From positions 1 through 38,358 of IMG/VR virus record IMGVR_UViG_3300008120_009909: a stretch of 38,358 bases of DNA; one strand, 5' to 3'. Both the position numbers and the translations under genes were made by a program. The stretch is from a virus. The notes beneath the pieces were generated by a model. The model did no database searches and was not told the DNA's origin. It saw nothing but the letters and a program-made list of their open reading frames with translations. Shown in pieces: positions 8,731 through 14,853 of the stretch. Each line of letters begins with the position of its first letter. The stretch's first letter is position 1.

Positions 8731-8760
8731 ATTTTTAGTCGTAGATTTAGATTATGAAAT

Positions 8761-8845
8761 GGCCGGTTGATGAAATAGGTAAACATACCACACTTAAAAT
8801 GTGGCGACCCGAAGGGTCTTGTGGGTTCGATTCCCACACCGGCTA
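8761..8845 (+). tRNA. tRNA-Leu (TAA)
   Basis: Acceptor GGCCGGT pairs with ACCGGCT. The anticodon stem CCACA/TGTGG holds loop CTTAAAA with anticodon TAA. A long class II variable arm and the T-arm GTGGG-TTCGATT-CCCAC follow. Discriminator is A; CCA is not encoded. Confidence 0.93.
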
Positions 8846-8885
8846 CCTAGAAGTTCTTTGATATATTGGCATAGGTAACTAATAA

Positions 8886-8957
8886 GCCCCTATAGTTAAA
8901 CGGATATAACAGAACTCTTCTAAAGTTCCATTCCTAGTTCGATTCTAGGTGGGGGTA
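8886..8957 (+). tRNA. tRNA-Arg (TCT)
   Basis: Anticodon stem GAACT/AGTTC with loop CTTCTAA, anticodon TCT. T-arm CCTAG-TTCGATT-CTAGG. Acceptor GCCCCTA pairs with TGGGGGT with wobbles. Decodes AGA, a favoured Arg codon in AT-rich phage genes. Confidence 0.9.
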
Positions 8958-8975
8958 CAAAAAGTTATTATTGTG

Positions 8976-9009
8976 ATATTTATGGATAGACATAAAAATT
9001 TCTATCCAT
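8976..9009 (+). promoter_or_regulatory. Late-type motif plus start-codon-sequestering hairpin
   Basis: ATATTTAT at 8976-8983 runs into a perfect 9-bp hairpin: 8982-8990 pairs with 9001-9009 around a 10-nt loop, and the 3' arm contains the AT of the HNH start codon at 9008. A transcript from far upstream would fold and hide the start. One initiating about 6-7 nt after the motif would lose most of the 5' arm. This is the logic known for T4 late genes such as I-TevI and lysozyme e. Confidence 0.5.
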
Positions 9010-9355
9010 GTGTATAAAATGTGAATCACCTGAAAAGTATTTAGATAAATCATATTGTTATGATTGTTATAAAACTGATGCTTTAAATAAGCAAAGTAAT
9101 ATTAGAAATCGTAATAGATATTTTATTTTTAGATATTTAAAATTATTTGGTAAATGTGTTGATTGTGGTAATAATGACTGGAAAGTATTAGAATTTGACC
9201 ATCTTAAAGACAAAATAATGAATGTTAGCCGAATGTATAGTAATCATTATTCACTTAAAAAAATAAAAAGTGAGATTAGAAAATGTGAACTTAGATGTGC
9301 TAATTGTCATAAAATAAAAACACGAAAACAATTAGGATGGTTTAACTTTGAATAG
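9008..9355 (+). CDS. HNH endonuclease, free-standing, within tRNA cluster
   Basis: A 115-residue protein with zinc-ribbon cysteines at the N-terminus (MCIKC and CYDCY) and an HNH core: CVDCG near residue 50, EFDHLKDK with the catalytic-type histidine at about 74, and the closing CANCHKIKTRKQ. This is the compact phage HNH family, usually mobile homing endonucleases. It lies between tRNA-Arg and tRNA-Ile, a common place for such genes. A second member of the family is at 10269. Its start codon is buried in a hairpin directly after a late-promoter-like motif, which suggests timed expression. Confidence 0.8.
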   Translation: MCIKCESPEKYLDKSYCYDCYKTDALNKQSNIRNRNRYFIFRYLKLFGKCVDCGNNDWKVLEFDHLKDKIMNVSRMYSNHYSLKKIKSEIRKCELRCANCHKIKTRKQLGWFNFE

Positions 9356-9422
9356 ATACAAAATTTACAAAATAGAAAAAATATGGCTGGGTAAGGTTGT
9401 TAATAGTTAATTTTTCGCGTTC

Positions 9423-9451
9423 TGCACCTCTACGAATTAAAAAAAGGTGCA
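9423..9451 (+). other. Hairpin upstream of tRNA-Ile
   Basis: TGCACCT (9423-9429) pairs perfectly with AGGTGCA (9445-9451) around a 15-nt A-rich loop. It lies 7 nt before tRNA-Ile and has no T tail, so it may be a processing or structural element rather than a terminator. The rest of 9356-9458 shows nothing recognisable. Confidence 0.35.
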
Positions 9452-9458
9452 ATCAATT

Positions 9459-9535
9459 GGGGGCGTAGCTCAGTTGGTCAGAGCAGGATGCTTATATCAT
9501 CAAGGTCACAGGTTCAAGTCCTGTCGCCCCTACCA
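9459..9535 (+). tRNA. tRNA-Ile (TAT)
   Basis: Acceptor GGGGGCG pairs with CGCCCCT. D-arm GCTC-AGTTGGTCA-GAGC, anticodon loop CTTATAT with anticodon TAT, T-arm ACAGG-TTCAAGT-CCTGT. Encoded CCA at 9533-9535. TAT would read AUA directly; bacteria usually use CAT with lysidine. Confidence 0.85.
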
Positions 9536-9716
9536 AAGCGGTAGTAAAGCTGTAGTTAAGAGGTAGAGTGTATTAATTTCCGAAAAAGGGTTTATAGTAG
9601 GAAGGCGTCACTTATTGCACTTAACCAGAAACCCCGAAAGACCCGAAGCCGCTTGGGTTTGATCGTTTAAAGCTATTTAGGTTCTGCCGGTAGTGTCCTT
9701 TAAAAACGATCCTTAG
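9536..9716 (+). ncRNA. Untranslated structured segment between tRNAs, function unknown
   Basis: About 180 nt without an ORF or foldable tRNA. It starts with a D-arm-like stretch (GTAGTTAAGAGGTAGAG, about 9553-9569) but has no matching anticodon or T arm. ACCCGAAG (9640-9647) pairs with CTTGGGT (9651-9657) with one bulge. GATCGTTT (9661-9668) pairs with AAACGATC (9704-9711). It is GC-richer than the neighbouring coding DNA, as expected of structural RNA. It could be a novel phage RNA or decayed tRNA genes. Confidence 0.35.
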
Positions 9717-9789
9717 GTTTGTGTCCGCTAACTGGTAAGCACTCGGGCTAATCACTCGGGAGATGTGGGTTCAAGTCCCACCACAAACT
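9717..9789 (+). tRNA. tRNA-like, anticodon AAT by standard numbering (isotype uncertain)
   Basis: Acceptor GTTTGTG pairs perfectly with CACAAAC. The T-arm is GTGGG-TTCAAGT-CCCAC and canonical numbering fits to position 73. The D-stem is weak (2 bp). The anticodon stem TCGGG/CTCGG has two wobbles, and loop CTAATCA gives AAT (Ile) with C at 37, where a purine is nearly universal, and T at 73. A34 is unusual in bacteria. Confidence 0.6.
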
Positions 9790-9811
9790 CATTAAATCCA
9801 TCGATGGATTC

Positions 9812-9884
9812 ACTCAGATAGCTCAATTGGTAGAGCAGTGGCCTCCAAAACCACCGGTTGTGGGTTCGATTCCTACTCTGAGTG
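9812..9884 (+). tRNA. tRNA-Trp (CCA)
   Basis: Acceptor ACTCAGA pairs with TCTGAGT. D-arm GCTC/GAGC, anticodon loop CCTCCAAA region with CCA at 34-36, T-arm GTGGG-TTCGATT-CCTAC, G73 as in bacterial tRNA-Trp. One mismatch at the base of the anticodon loop. Confidence 0.88.
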
Positions 9885-9908
9885 CTAATGTTTAAATAGA
9901 TTTATATT

Positions 9909-10145
9909 ATGAAAGCAACATTAAATTTTGATTTGCCTGAAGATAGTTTTGAATTTCAATGTGCTATTAATGGAATTGCATTGAGACGTTCTATATGTGA
10001 TTTTCAAGAATATATGCGTCAGTTGTATAAATATAACCAAGCTATATCTGAAGAAGAGAGACAAATGATTCAACATTTACGTGACCACTTCCAAGAGATG
10101 CTTGAGGATAATGGGGTAAATAACCTAATTAACAGCCCAGATTAA
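9909..10145 (+). CDS. Conserved small phage protein (MKATLNFDLPED family)
   Basis: A 78-residue protein whose opening, MKATLNFDLPEDSFEFQCAINGI, matches a widespread small phage family of unknown function. In that family an N-terminal beta strand is followed by helices, and the C-terminus is acidic with EMLEDNGVN. It lies between tRNA-Trp and tRNA-Lys. The AT-rich block AGATTTAT 3 nt before its ATG resembles the ATATTTAT motif seen elsewhere. No catalytic residues stand out. Confidence 0.8.
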   Translation: MKATLNFDLPEDSFEFQCAINGIALRRSICDFQEYMRQLYKYNQAISEEERQMIQHLRDHFQEMLEDNGVNNLINSPD

Positions 10146-10151
10146 AATAAT

Positions 10152-10224
10152 GATCTCGTAACTCAGCTGGTAGAGTAGCACTCTTTTAAAGTGCGAGTCA
10201 TGGGTTCGAGTCCCATCGGGATCA
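10152..10224 (+). tRNA. tRNA-Lys (TTT)
   Basis: Acceptor GATCTCG pairs with CGGGATC (one wobble). Anticodon stem GCACT/AGTGC, loop CTTTTAA with anticodon TTT. T-arm ATGGG-TTCGAGT-CCCAT. A73. Confidence 0.93.
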
Positions 10225-10256
10225 CTTTTAATGATTGTGTTTTATTAAAAGGGAGT

Positions 10257-10264
10257 ATATTTAT
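10257..10264 (+). promoter_or_regulatory. ATATTTAT motif 4 nt before ATG
   Basis: The motif is followed by AAAC and then the HNH start codon at 10269. The same motif and AAAC spacer recur at 35759. No -33 box at the standard distance. Confidence 0.5.
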
Positions 10265-10268
10265 AAAC

Positions 10269-10673
10269 ATGAAACAATGCCAAAGATGTAAACAAGAAAA
10301 GTCATTAGATTTTTTTAATAATAACAAAAGAGAAAAAGATGGCAAACAAAGAGCATGTCGTGAATGTACTAAGATTGAACATCAAAAATGGTATACCCAA
10401 AATAAAACCACTCAATTAGAAAAAAATGAGGAGTTAAGAAAGAAAAAAATAAACAGATACTTAGAATTTAAAAAACAGCATAAATGTATTAAATGTGGTG
10501 ATAATAGACATTATGTTTTAGATTGGCACCATAGAGATCCTTTAACTAAAACAGCAGCTATATCAGATTTAATTGGTAGATCTGAAAAAAAATTATATGA
10601 AGAAATAGCTAAATGTGATCCTATATGTCGTAATTGTCACGCTGAGTTACATTGGCTTGAAAAAAAACAATAA
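10269..10673 (+). CDS. HNH endonuclease, second copy in tRNA cluster
   Basis: A 134-residue protein with two parts: an N-terminal zinc ribbon (CQRCKQEKSLDFF, later CRECTK) and a C-terminal HNH core (CIKCG, LDWHHRDP with the HH pair, CRNCHAELHWLE). I take the ATG at 10269 as start; a longer frame would overlap tRNA-Lys, and an ATATTTAT motif lies 4 nt upstream of this ATG. It is related in its C-terminal half to the HNH protein at 9008. It is flanked by tRNA-Lys and tRNA-Thr, consistent with a homing endonuclease that spread into the tRNA cluster. Confidence 0.82.
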   Translation: MKQCQRCKQEKSLDFFNNNKREKDGKQRACRECTKIEHQKWYTQNKTTQLEKNEELRKKKINRYLEFKKQHKCIKCGDNRHYVLDWHHRDPLTKTAAISDLIGRSEKKLYEEIAKCDPICRNCHAELHWLEKKQ

Positions 10674-10680
10674 AAAATAT

Positions 10681-10753
10681 GCTTCTGTAGCTCAATTGGT
10701 AGAGCACTTGATTTGTACTCAAGCGGTTGAGGGTTCGACTCCTTTCAGAAGCT
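10681..10753 (+). tRNA. tRNA-Thr (TGT)
   Basis: Acceptor GCTTCTG pairs with CAGAAGC. Anticodon stem CTTGA/TCAAG, loop TTTGTAC with anticodon TGT. T-arm GAGGG-TTCGACT-CCTTT with wobble and mismatch. T73. Confidence 0.9.
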
Positions 10754-10867
10754 CATTAGTCCCTGATCAGGAACCGAAGACGTGGGTTGCCTCTAATTGC
10801 TCCCATCTAAATCGTAGGTTAGCACAGTTTGTAAGTTCTGGGGGTATTTTAAAAACTTACTTTTTTT
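10754..10867 (+). terminator. Non-coding spacer ending in hairpin plus T run
   Basis: No gene is visible here. GTAAGTT (10831-10837) pairs with AACTTAC (10854-10860) around a 16-nt loop, followed by seven T (10861-10867) directly before tRNA-Tyr. It resembles an intrinsic terminator with a large loop, or a processing hairpin. A 10-bp palindrome CCTGATCAGG lies at 10762-10771. Confidence 0.4.
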
Positions 10868-10948
10868 GGGGGTATCGCATAGTGGCAATTGCTGCTGACT
10901 GTAAATCAGCTCCTTATAGGTTCGGAGGTTCGAGTCCTTCTACCCCCA
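10868..10948 (+). tRNA. tRNA-Tyr (GTA)
   Basis: Acceptor GGGGGTA pairs with TACCCCC. Anticodon stem GCTGA/TCAGC, loop CTGTAAA with anticodon GTA. Class II long variable arm. T-arm GGAGG-TTCGAGT-CCTTC. A73. Confidence 0.93.
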
Positions 10949-10974
10949 CACCGCTGAAGACTGCGTTTAAAAAG

Positions 10975-11014
10975 AAAAAGGGTGATAGAACTTGGTTTCT
11001 TGATCCCTTTTTTT
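10975..11014 (+). terminator. Intrinsic terminator closing the tRNA cluster
   Basis: AAAAAGGG (10975-10982) pairs with CCCTTTTT (11005-11012), with further imperfect pairing of AGAA with TTCT inside, and a long T run. It overlaps the promoter for the next gene. Confidence 0.6.
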
Positions 11015-11022
11015 TATCTTTA
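10992..11022 (+). promoter_or_regulatory. Bacteroidota-type promoter overlapping terminator
   Basis: TTGG at 10992-10995 and TATCTTTA at 11015-11022 with the standard 20-nt spacing. The spacer contains the 3' arm of the terminator hairpin. It drives the phosphoesterase gene at 11038. Confidence 0.65.
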
Positions 11023-11037
11023 GATAAATAAGAAAAA

Positions 11038-11751
11038 ATGAAAACAGTCTTTATAGGTGATATTCATGGGCGTGATGTTTGGAAAAACATCATTGATAAT
11101 GAAACTCCTAATCGAGTTGTTTTTATGGGTGATTATTTTGACAGTTTTGATATTAGCCCCGCTGAACAACAATATAATTTTAAAGAAATTATTGAGTTTA
11201 AAGAAAAGGGTGAGTGTGAAGTTATTATGTTAGTTGGTAACCACGACTTCCATTACTACCCAGGTGGTGAACAATATTCAGGTTATCAACATGGAGCTGC
11301 CCCAGCAAATAGACAATTGTTAGAGGAAAATAAACACCACCTACAAATGTGTTATTTGATGGATAATATTTTATGTTCACATGCTGGTATTGGTTATGAT
11401 TGGTTGGTGACTCAAAATGGGTATGGTGATGAACCAATTGATGAATTTGTAAATCATATTTGGCAATATAGACCTAATTCATTTATGTTCTTTGGTCTTG
11501 ATCCTACAGGTGATAGTAAAACACAAACACCAATTTGGATTCGTCCATTGAGTTTATTGAGAGGAAATCGTGATACTTTCCTTAAAGAAAAATACATCCA
11601 AATTGTAGGTCACACTCAAGTAAATATGATTGATATTAAAGGTAAAGCAACTGGTGGTAATTATTATCTTATTGATGCTTTAGGTATTGGTGAATATTTG
11701 ATTCATGAAGATGGTGAGTTTAAATTAGGAAAATTTAATATTGAAATTTAA
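11038..11751 (+). CDS. Calcineurin-like metallophosphoesterase
   Basis: A 237-residue protein with the metallophosphoesterase motifs in order: GDIHGR at 7-12, GDYFD near 31, GNHDFH near 66, SHAG near 118 and GHTQ near 195. These supply the two-metal site of PPP-type phosphatases. Length and layout fit phage Ser/Thr phosphatases and relatives of lambda protein phosphatase. It could dephosphorylate host proteins or act on nucleotides or RNA ends; the sequence does not decide. It opens an operon of small genes that ends with thymidylate synthase. Confidence 0.88.
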   Translation: MKTVFIGDIHGRDVWKNIIDNETPNRVVFMGDYFDSFDISPAEQQYNFKEIIEFKEKGECEVIMLVGNHDFHYYPGGEQYSGYQHGAAPANRQLLEENKHHLQMCYLMDNILCSHAGIGYDWLVTQNGYGDEPIDEFVNHIWQYRPNSFMFFGLDPTGDSKTQTPIWIRPLSLLRGNRDTFLKEKYIQIVGHTQVNMIDIKGKATGGNYYLIDALGIGEYLIHEDGEFKLGKFNIEI

Positions 11752-11754
11752 AAA

Positions 11755-12024
11755 ATGATTACTGAGTTTTTAGATAACCAAACTCGACTGAGTTATGACT
11801 ATAGAGTAATAGCTCATGAGTATATTAAGGGATATGTATTCTCAATCCATACTGTGTATTATGATGAAGATCATAATCCAATTTCATACTCAGTAAACCC
11901 AGTCTGGGTTGAGAGAGAGGATATGGAAGAAATTCATACTCTATTAGATAGAATGCGTGACGCAACTCTTAAACCTATATTATCAGCTGATAATTTTCCA
12001 AACGAATTTGATATTGAAGAATAA
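11755..12024 (+). CDS. Small conserved phage protein (IHxVYYDEDxxPISY family)
   Basis: An 89-residue protein. The core FSIHTVYYDEDHNPISYSVNPVWV, followed by a helix with LLDRMRDA, matches a common small family in phages and bacteria. In that family the pattern is a beta hairpin with YYDxxGxxISW and a closing LxxMLxA helix. A paralogue is at 19210. Function unknown. Its stop overlaps the next start by one base (TAATG). Confidence 0.75.
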   Translation: MITEFLDNQTRLSYDYRVIAHEYIKGYVFSIHTVYYDEDHNPISYSVNPVWVEREDMEEIHTLLDRMRDATLKPILSADNFPNEFDIEE

Positions 12025-12254
12025 TGAAACAAAGAACCGCAATGCAAACCTTGATTCATGAGATAAGCAAATCCCCAATCTCAAATCTGTCTATTTTAAA
12101 TCTGATTGAGAACTTGCGACTGCTTGAGGTGGAGAAGGAGCAGATTGAACAGGCATTTAATGGAGGAAGAGAAGAAAGAGATTATAAAAGCAGTCTTTGG
12201 GATTGTAAAAGTGGGTTAGACTACTATAACGAAACCTTTAACACTGAAGGATAA
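12024..12254 (+). CDS. Hypothetical helical protein
   Basis: A 76-residue protein, mostly helical, with a leucine- and glutamate-rich middle (NLRLLEVEKEQIEQAFNGG) suggesting a short coiled coil. No recognised family. It is linked to both neighbours by TAATG overlaps, and its first codons repeat those of the next gene (ATGAAACAAA). Confidence 0.65.
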   Translation: MKQRTAMQTLIHEISKSPISNLSILNLIENLRLLEVEKEQIEQAFNGGREERDYKSSLWDCKSGLDYYNETFNTEG

Positions 12255-12595
12255 TGAAACAAACAAAACTATCTCACGAAGAGAATATCACCTCAGGATT
12301 AAACGGATTAAAAAAAGAGAGAGACTTCTATCGAGATAGGACCCAAACATTACAAGCTCGTCTTGATTTATTAATCGCTTGGTATGAAAGTAACCCACAA
12401 ATCTCTGATACGTGGATAAATCAATGTATTCAAGATTGGAAAAATAATCAAGTACATAATATTCAAGAATCACTTCTTTCAACTGATTATATAGTAGAAG
12501 GAATTGAAAAGAGAAATATTAAAACAAACATACCTGATAAAAAACAAGCACCACCTTCTCCTTCACCACAACCTTCAAATAACAAAGAGAAATGA
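12254..12595 (+). CDS. Hypothetical protein with coiled coil and Pro-rich tail
   Basis: A 113-residue protein. Residues 15-48 form a likely coiled coil (LKKERDFYRDRTQTLQARLD). The middle is polar and the tail is low-complexity with Pro, Ser and Gln (PPSPSPQPSN). No recognised domain. It overlaps the next gene by 4 nt (ATGA). Confidence 0.65.
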   Translation: MKQTKLSHEENITSGLNGLKKERDFYRDRTQTLQARLDLLIAWYESNPQISDTWINQCIQDWKNNQVHNIQESLLSTDYIVEGIEKRNIKTNIPDKKQAPPSPSPQPSNNKEK

Positions 12596-12780
12596 AAGTT
12601 TATGTTGTAACAGCTCATAACTTATATCAAGGAAACCAACACTCTTATGTTGTTGGTGTATATGATAATTTTGATGATGCTGAAAAAGCATCTAATATTG
12701 AAGAAATGAATAGAGGGGGGAAGTATGAATGTAGAATTGTTGATTGTACACTCAATACTATACCTGAAGATTTAATATGA
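12592..12780 (+). CDS. Small phage protein, VYVVTAxN / DUF7336-like
   Basis: A 62-residue protein with the pattern KVYVVTAHNLY...VVGVYDNFDDAEKA...YECRIVDCTLN. This resembles a small phage family (DUF7336-like) in which two beta strands flank a helix carrying a VFDSxEKA-type segment. Function unknown. It sits in the phosphoesterase-ThyA operon. Confidence 0.6.
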   Translation: MKVYVVTAHNLYQGNQHSYVVGVYDNFDDAEKASNIEEMNRGGKYECRIVDCTLNTIPEDLI

Positions 12781-12781
12781 A

Positions 12782-13237
12782 ATGAATAAGAACTCAAAAA
12801 GATATAGGTTTATACTCCACGAGAATTTCAACGATAAAGGTGTGATTGACAGTAAGTATTACACAGTTCAAAAGAGAAAAAATATTTTGGGCTTTTCTTA
12901 CTGGAAAGATATTAAATCTCAAAAAATAATCAGAGATAAATTTTTTGAATTTAAAACAACGTTTAGATCGTTGAAAGATGCTCAAAAATTTATTGATGAT
13001 ATTTTGTTTCGTGATATCCCAAGAAATAAAACATTAAAAACAATTATCTATAATAAAATGAAAACAAAATTTCAAGTAGGCGATAAAGCATATAAACCAA
13101 AAGGTTATAAATTCCCTTGCACAATTGTAGGTGTATTTAAAACAATAGAAGGCAATATTAGAGTTGTAGGAGAGATGGATGGATTTGGTCTCCTTCATAT
13201 CTTTAATGAGGAACAATTAGAACATTATGGCAAATAA
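12782..13237 (+). CDS. Hypothetical phage protein, two domains
   Basis: A 151-residue basic protein. The N-terminal part, residues 1-70, contains YYTVQKRKNILGFSYWKDI, a pattern seen in small phage proteins. The C-terminal part, from about residue 95, reads KFQVGDKAYKPKGYKFPCTI and ends VVGEMDGFGLLHIFNEEQLEHY, resembling a small SH3-like beta barrel. No catalytic motif. It overlaps thyA by 11 nt. Confidence 0.65.
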   Translation: MNKNSKRYRFILHENFNDKGVIDSKYYTVQKRKNILGFSYWKDIKSQKIIRDKFFEFKTTFRSLKDAQKFIDDILFRDIPRNKTLKTIIYNKMKTKFQVGDKAYKPKGYKFPCTIVGVFKTIEGNIRVVGEMDGFGLLHIFNEEQLEHYGK

Positions 13238-14252
13238 TTTAGATAAACAATATCAATCACTCCTTCAAGACATTCTTGATAATGGAGTAGAGAAAAAAGA
13301 CCGTACAGGTACAGGAACCATCTCAGTTTTTGGTAGACAGATCCGTCATAAGATGAGTGATGGATTTCCACTTCTCACAACTAAGAAGATGGCATTCAAA
13401 ACTATGGTAACTGAGTTGTTATGGTTTTTGAGAGGTGATACTAACATCAAGTACCTTGTTGATAATGATTGTCACATTTGGGATGGTGATGCTTATAAGA
13501 ATTACACTAAATCATTTCTTGGCTATGAAGATATACCTTCCCAAGAGTGGTTTATAAATGAAATCAAAACCAACCCAGATTTTGCTAATCGATTTGGTGA
13601 TCTTGGTCCAATTTATGGTAAGCAATGGAGAAATTGGGGAGCTGGGTTTGGGAATAAAAATATAGACCAAATCTCTAATCTAATCAATGACCTTAAAACA
13701 AACCCAGACTCAAGACGATTGATGGTTAATGCTTGGAATGTAGGTGAGATTGACCAAATGGTTCTTCCACCTTGTCATTATGGATTTCAAGTTTATACAA
13801 GAGAGTTGAGTTTGAATGAGAAATGGGAACAATATACTAAATCAGGACTAAATATAGAAATAAATGGAACACCATTAGAATTAAAACATATGGGAACTCC
13901 ATTCTATCCTAAATTATTACCACAACGAGCAATCTCTTTAATGTGGAATCAACGTTCAGTAGATACTGGGTTAGGGTTAGGTTTTAATATAGCATCTTAT
14001 GGTCTATTATTAGAAATGATTGCTAAACAAGTCAATATGATCCCAGATGAATTAATAGGAAATTTAGGAGATGTACATTTATATCTTGATCATGTAGAAC
14101 CTATTAAGGAACAATTAAATAGAGAGCCATTTAACTTACCTACATTAAAGATACATGGTAAGGTTGATGATATAGCTCATTATAAAGTTAATGATTTTGA
14201 ATTGATTGGTTATCAATTTCATCCTACTATTAAACTTCCTCTGTCAAACTAG
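13227..14252 (+). CDS. thyA: Thymidylate synthase
   Basis: A 341-residue ThyA, converting dUMP to dTMP with methylene-tetrahydrofolate. The family blocks are clear: RTGTGTISVFGRQIRH, the LLWFLRGDTNI helix, CHIWDGDAY, GDLGPIYGKQWRNW, the active-site PPCHYGFQVY near 184-193, the dUMP-binding QRSVDTGLGLGFNIASYG, and GDVHLYLDHV. At 341 residues it is longer than E. coli ThyA (264), mainly from insertions before the active site and at the folate side. The start overlaps the preceding gene. It supplies dTMP for an AT-rich phage, with the RNR genes at 32.8-35.8 kb. Confidence 0.97.
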   Translation: MANNLDKQYQSLLQDILDNGVEKKDRTGTGTISVFGRQIRHKMSDGFPLLTTKKMAFKTMVTELLWFLRGDTNIKYLVDNDCHIWDGDAYKNYTKSFLGYEDIPSQEWFINEIKTNPDFANRFGDLGPIYGKQWRNWGAGFGNKNIDQISNLINDLKTNPDSRRLMVNAWNVGEIDQMVLPPCHYGFQVYTRELSLNEKWEQYTKSGLNIEINGTPLELKHMGTPFYPKLLPQRAISLMWNQRSVDTGLGLGFNIASYGLLLEMIAKQVNMIPDELIGNLGDVHLYLDHVEPIKEQLNREPFNLPTLKIHGKVDDIAHYKVNDFELIGYQFHPTIKLPLSN

Positions 14253-14300
14253 TGTAGAAAAACAGCTTTTGGTTATGTTTGGAAATATAAAAAATAAAAC

Positions 14301-14321
14301 AATTAAAGCACCGTTATCTAA
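14301..14321 (+). repeat. Direct repeat copy 1 flanking the ParB-like gene
   Basis: A 21-nt stretch beginning AATTAAAGCACC and ending TTATCTAA-like recurs at 14761-14781 with only two differences. The two copies bracket the gene at 14341. Confidence 0.55.
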
Positions 14322-14328
14322 TTAATTC

Positions 14329-14336
14329 ATATTTAT
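14329..14336 (+). promoter_or_regulatory. ATATTTAT motif 4 nt before ATG
   Basis: The motif is followed by TAAT and the ATG at 14341. No -33 box at the standard distance. Late-promoter-like. Confidence 0.5.
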
Positions 14337-14340
14337 TAAT

Positions 14341-14742
14341 ATGATACGATTAATAGATTTATTGAGTGAAAATACTTTAGATGTTGCAAATCAGAGAATT
14401 GACGCACTGCCAAAAGGTAAGTTATTTGATGATGCTAAAAACATAGAAAGAATTTTCGATAAAAGCCGACATAGTTGGAGCGAAACAACTGAAGCTTTTG
14501 AAACCAATAAATCTGAGAGTAAACTGCAACCCGTAAATATAACTGATATTTACATAACACAACCAAATATTCAAAGTAATAAAGTAAAACAGATGATAGT
14601 AGATATTGATAAATTACCTACCATTAATGCAGTTAAATTTCCTGATGGTGAAATAGTAATTTATGATGGCCACCATCGTCTAATAGCTAATTGGGCTTTA
14701 GGTAACCCCCAGATAAAGTTAAATTTAGTATCAATAATCTAA
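14341..14742 (+). CDS. ParB-like fold protein with capsid-targeting-like N-terminus
   Basis: A 133-residue protein. The first ten residues, MIRLIDLLSE, form an amphipathic helix ending in L-x-E. This is the pattern of T4 capsid-targeting sequences, which gp21 protease cuts after (L/I)xE in internal proteins and Alt. The C-terminal half carries the ParB/sulfiredoxin-type motif DGEIVIYDGHHRLIANWALG at about 101-120, with the DGHHR signature. ParB-like domains can bind nucleotides or act as nucleases or kinases. The late-type motif 4 nt upstream fits a virion-packaged protein. It is flanked by 21-nt direct repeats. The packaging inference needs proteomics. Confidence 0.7.
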   Translation: MIRLIDLLSENTLDVANQRIDALPKGKLFDDAKNIERIFDKSRHSWSETTEAFETNKSESKLQPVNITDIYITQPNIQSNKVKQMIVDIDKLPTINAVKFPDGEIVIYDGHHRLIANWALGNPQIKLNLVSII

Positions 14743-14760
14743 CGTAATCTGAATTAATTA

Positions 14761-14781
14761 AATTAAAGCACCTTTATCTAA
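14761..14781 (+). repeat. Direct repeat copy 2 flanking the ParB-like gene
   Basis: Near-identical to 14301-14321 with two differences, 460 bp downstream. It may be a duplicated regulatory block or the scar of an insertion that brought the intervening gene. Confidence 0.55.
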
Positions 14782-14801
14782 CTAAAAAAATTTACTTAGA
14801 A

Positions 14802-14833
14802 TTTTGTTATGTGAAATAGGATTCATATATTTA
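14802..14833 (+). promoter_or_regulatory. Bacteroidota-type promoter (TTTTG-N19-TATATTTA)
   Basis: TTTTG at 14802-14806 and TATATTTA at 14826-14833 with 19 nt between. No GTCAT repeats. It drives the gene at 14854. Confidence 0.65.
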
Positions 14834-14853
14834 GGTTATAAAATTTAAAAGTT

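Noticed and set aside
9540-9620. Candidate extra tRNA starting with a D-arm-like stretch
   Set aside because: No 5-bp anticodon stem or T arm could be formed in any register tried.
10615-11031. Plus-strand ORF of 138 aa after the second HNH gene
   Set aside because: It runs through tRNA-Thr and tRNA-Tyr and a terminator, so it is a chance open frame.
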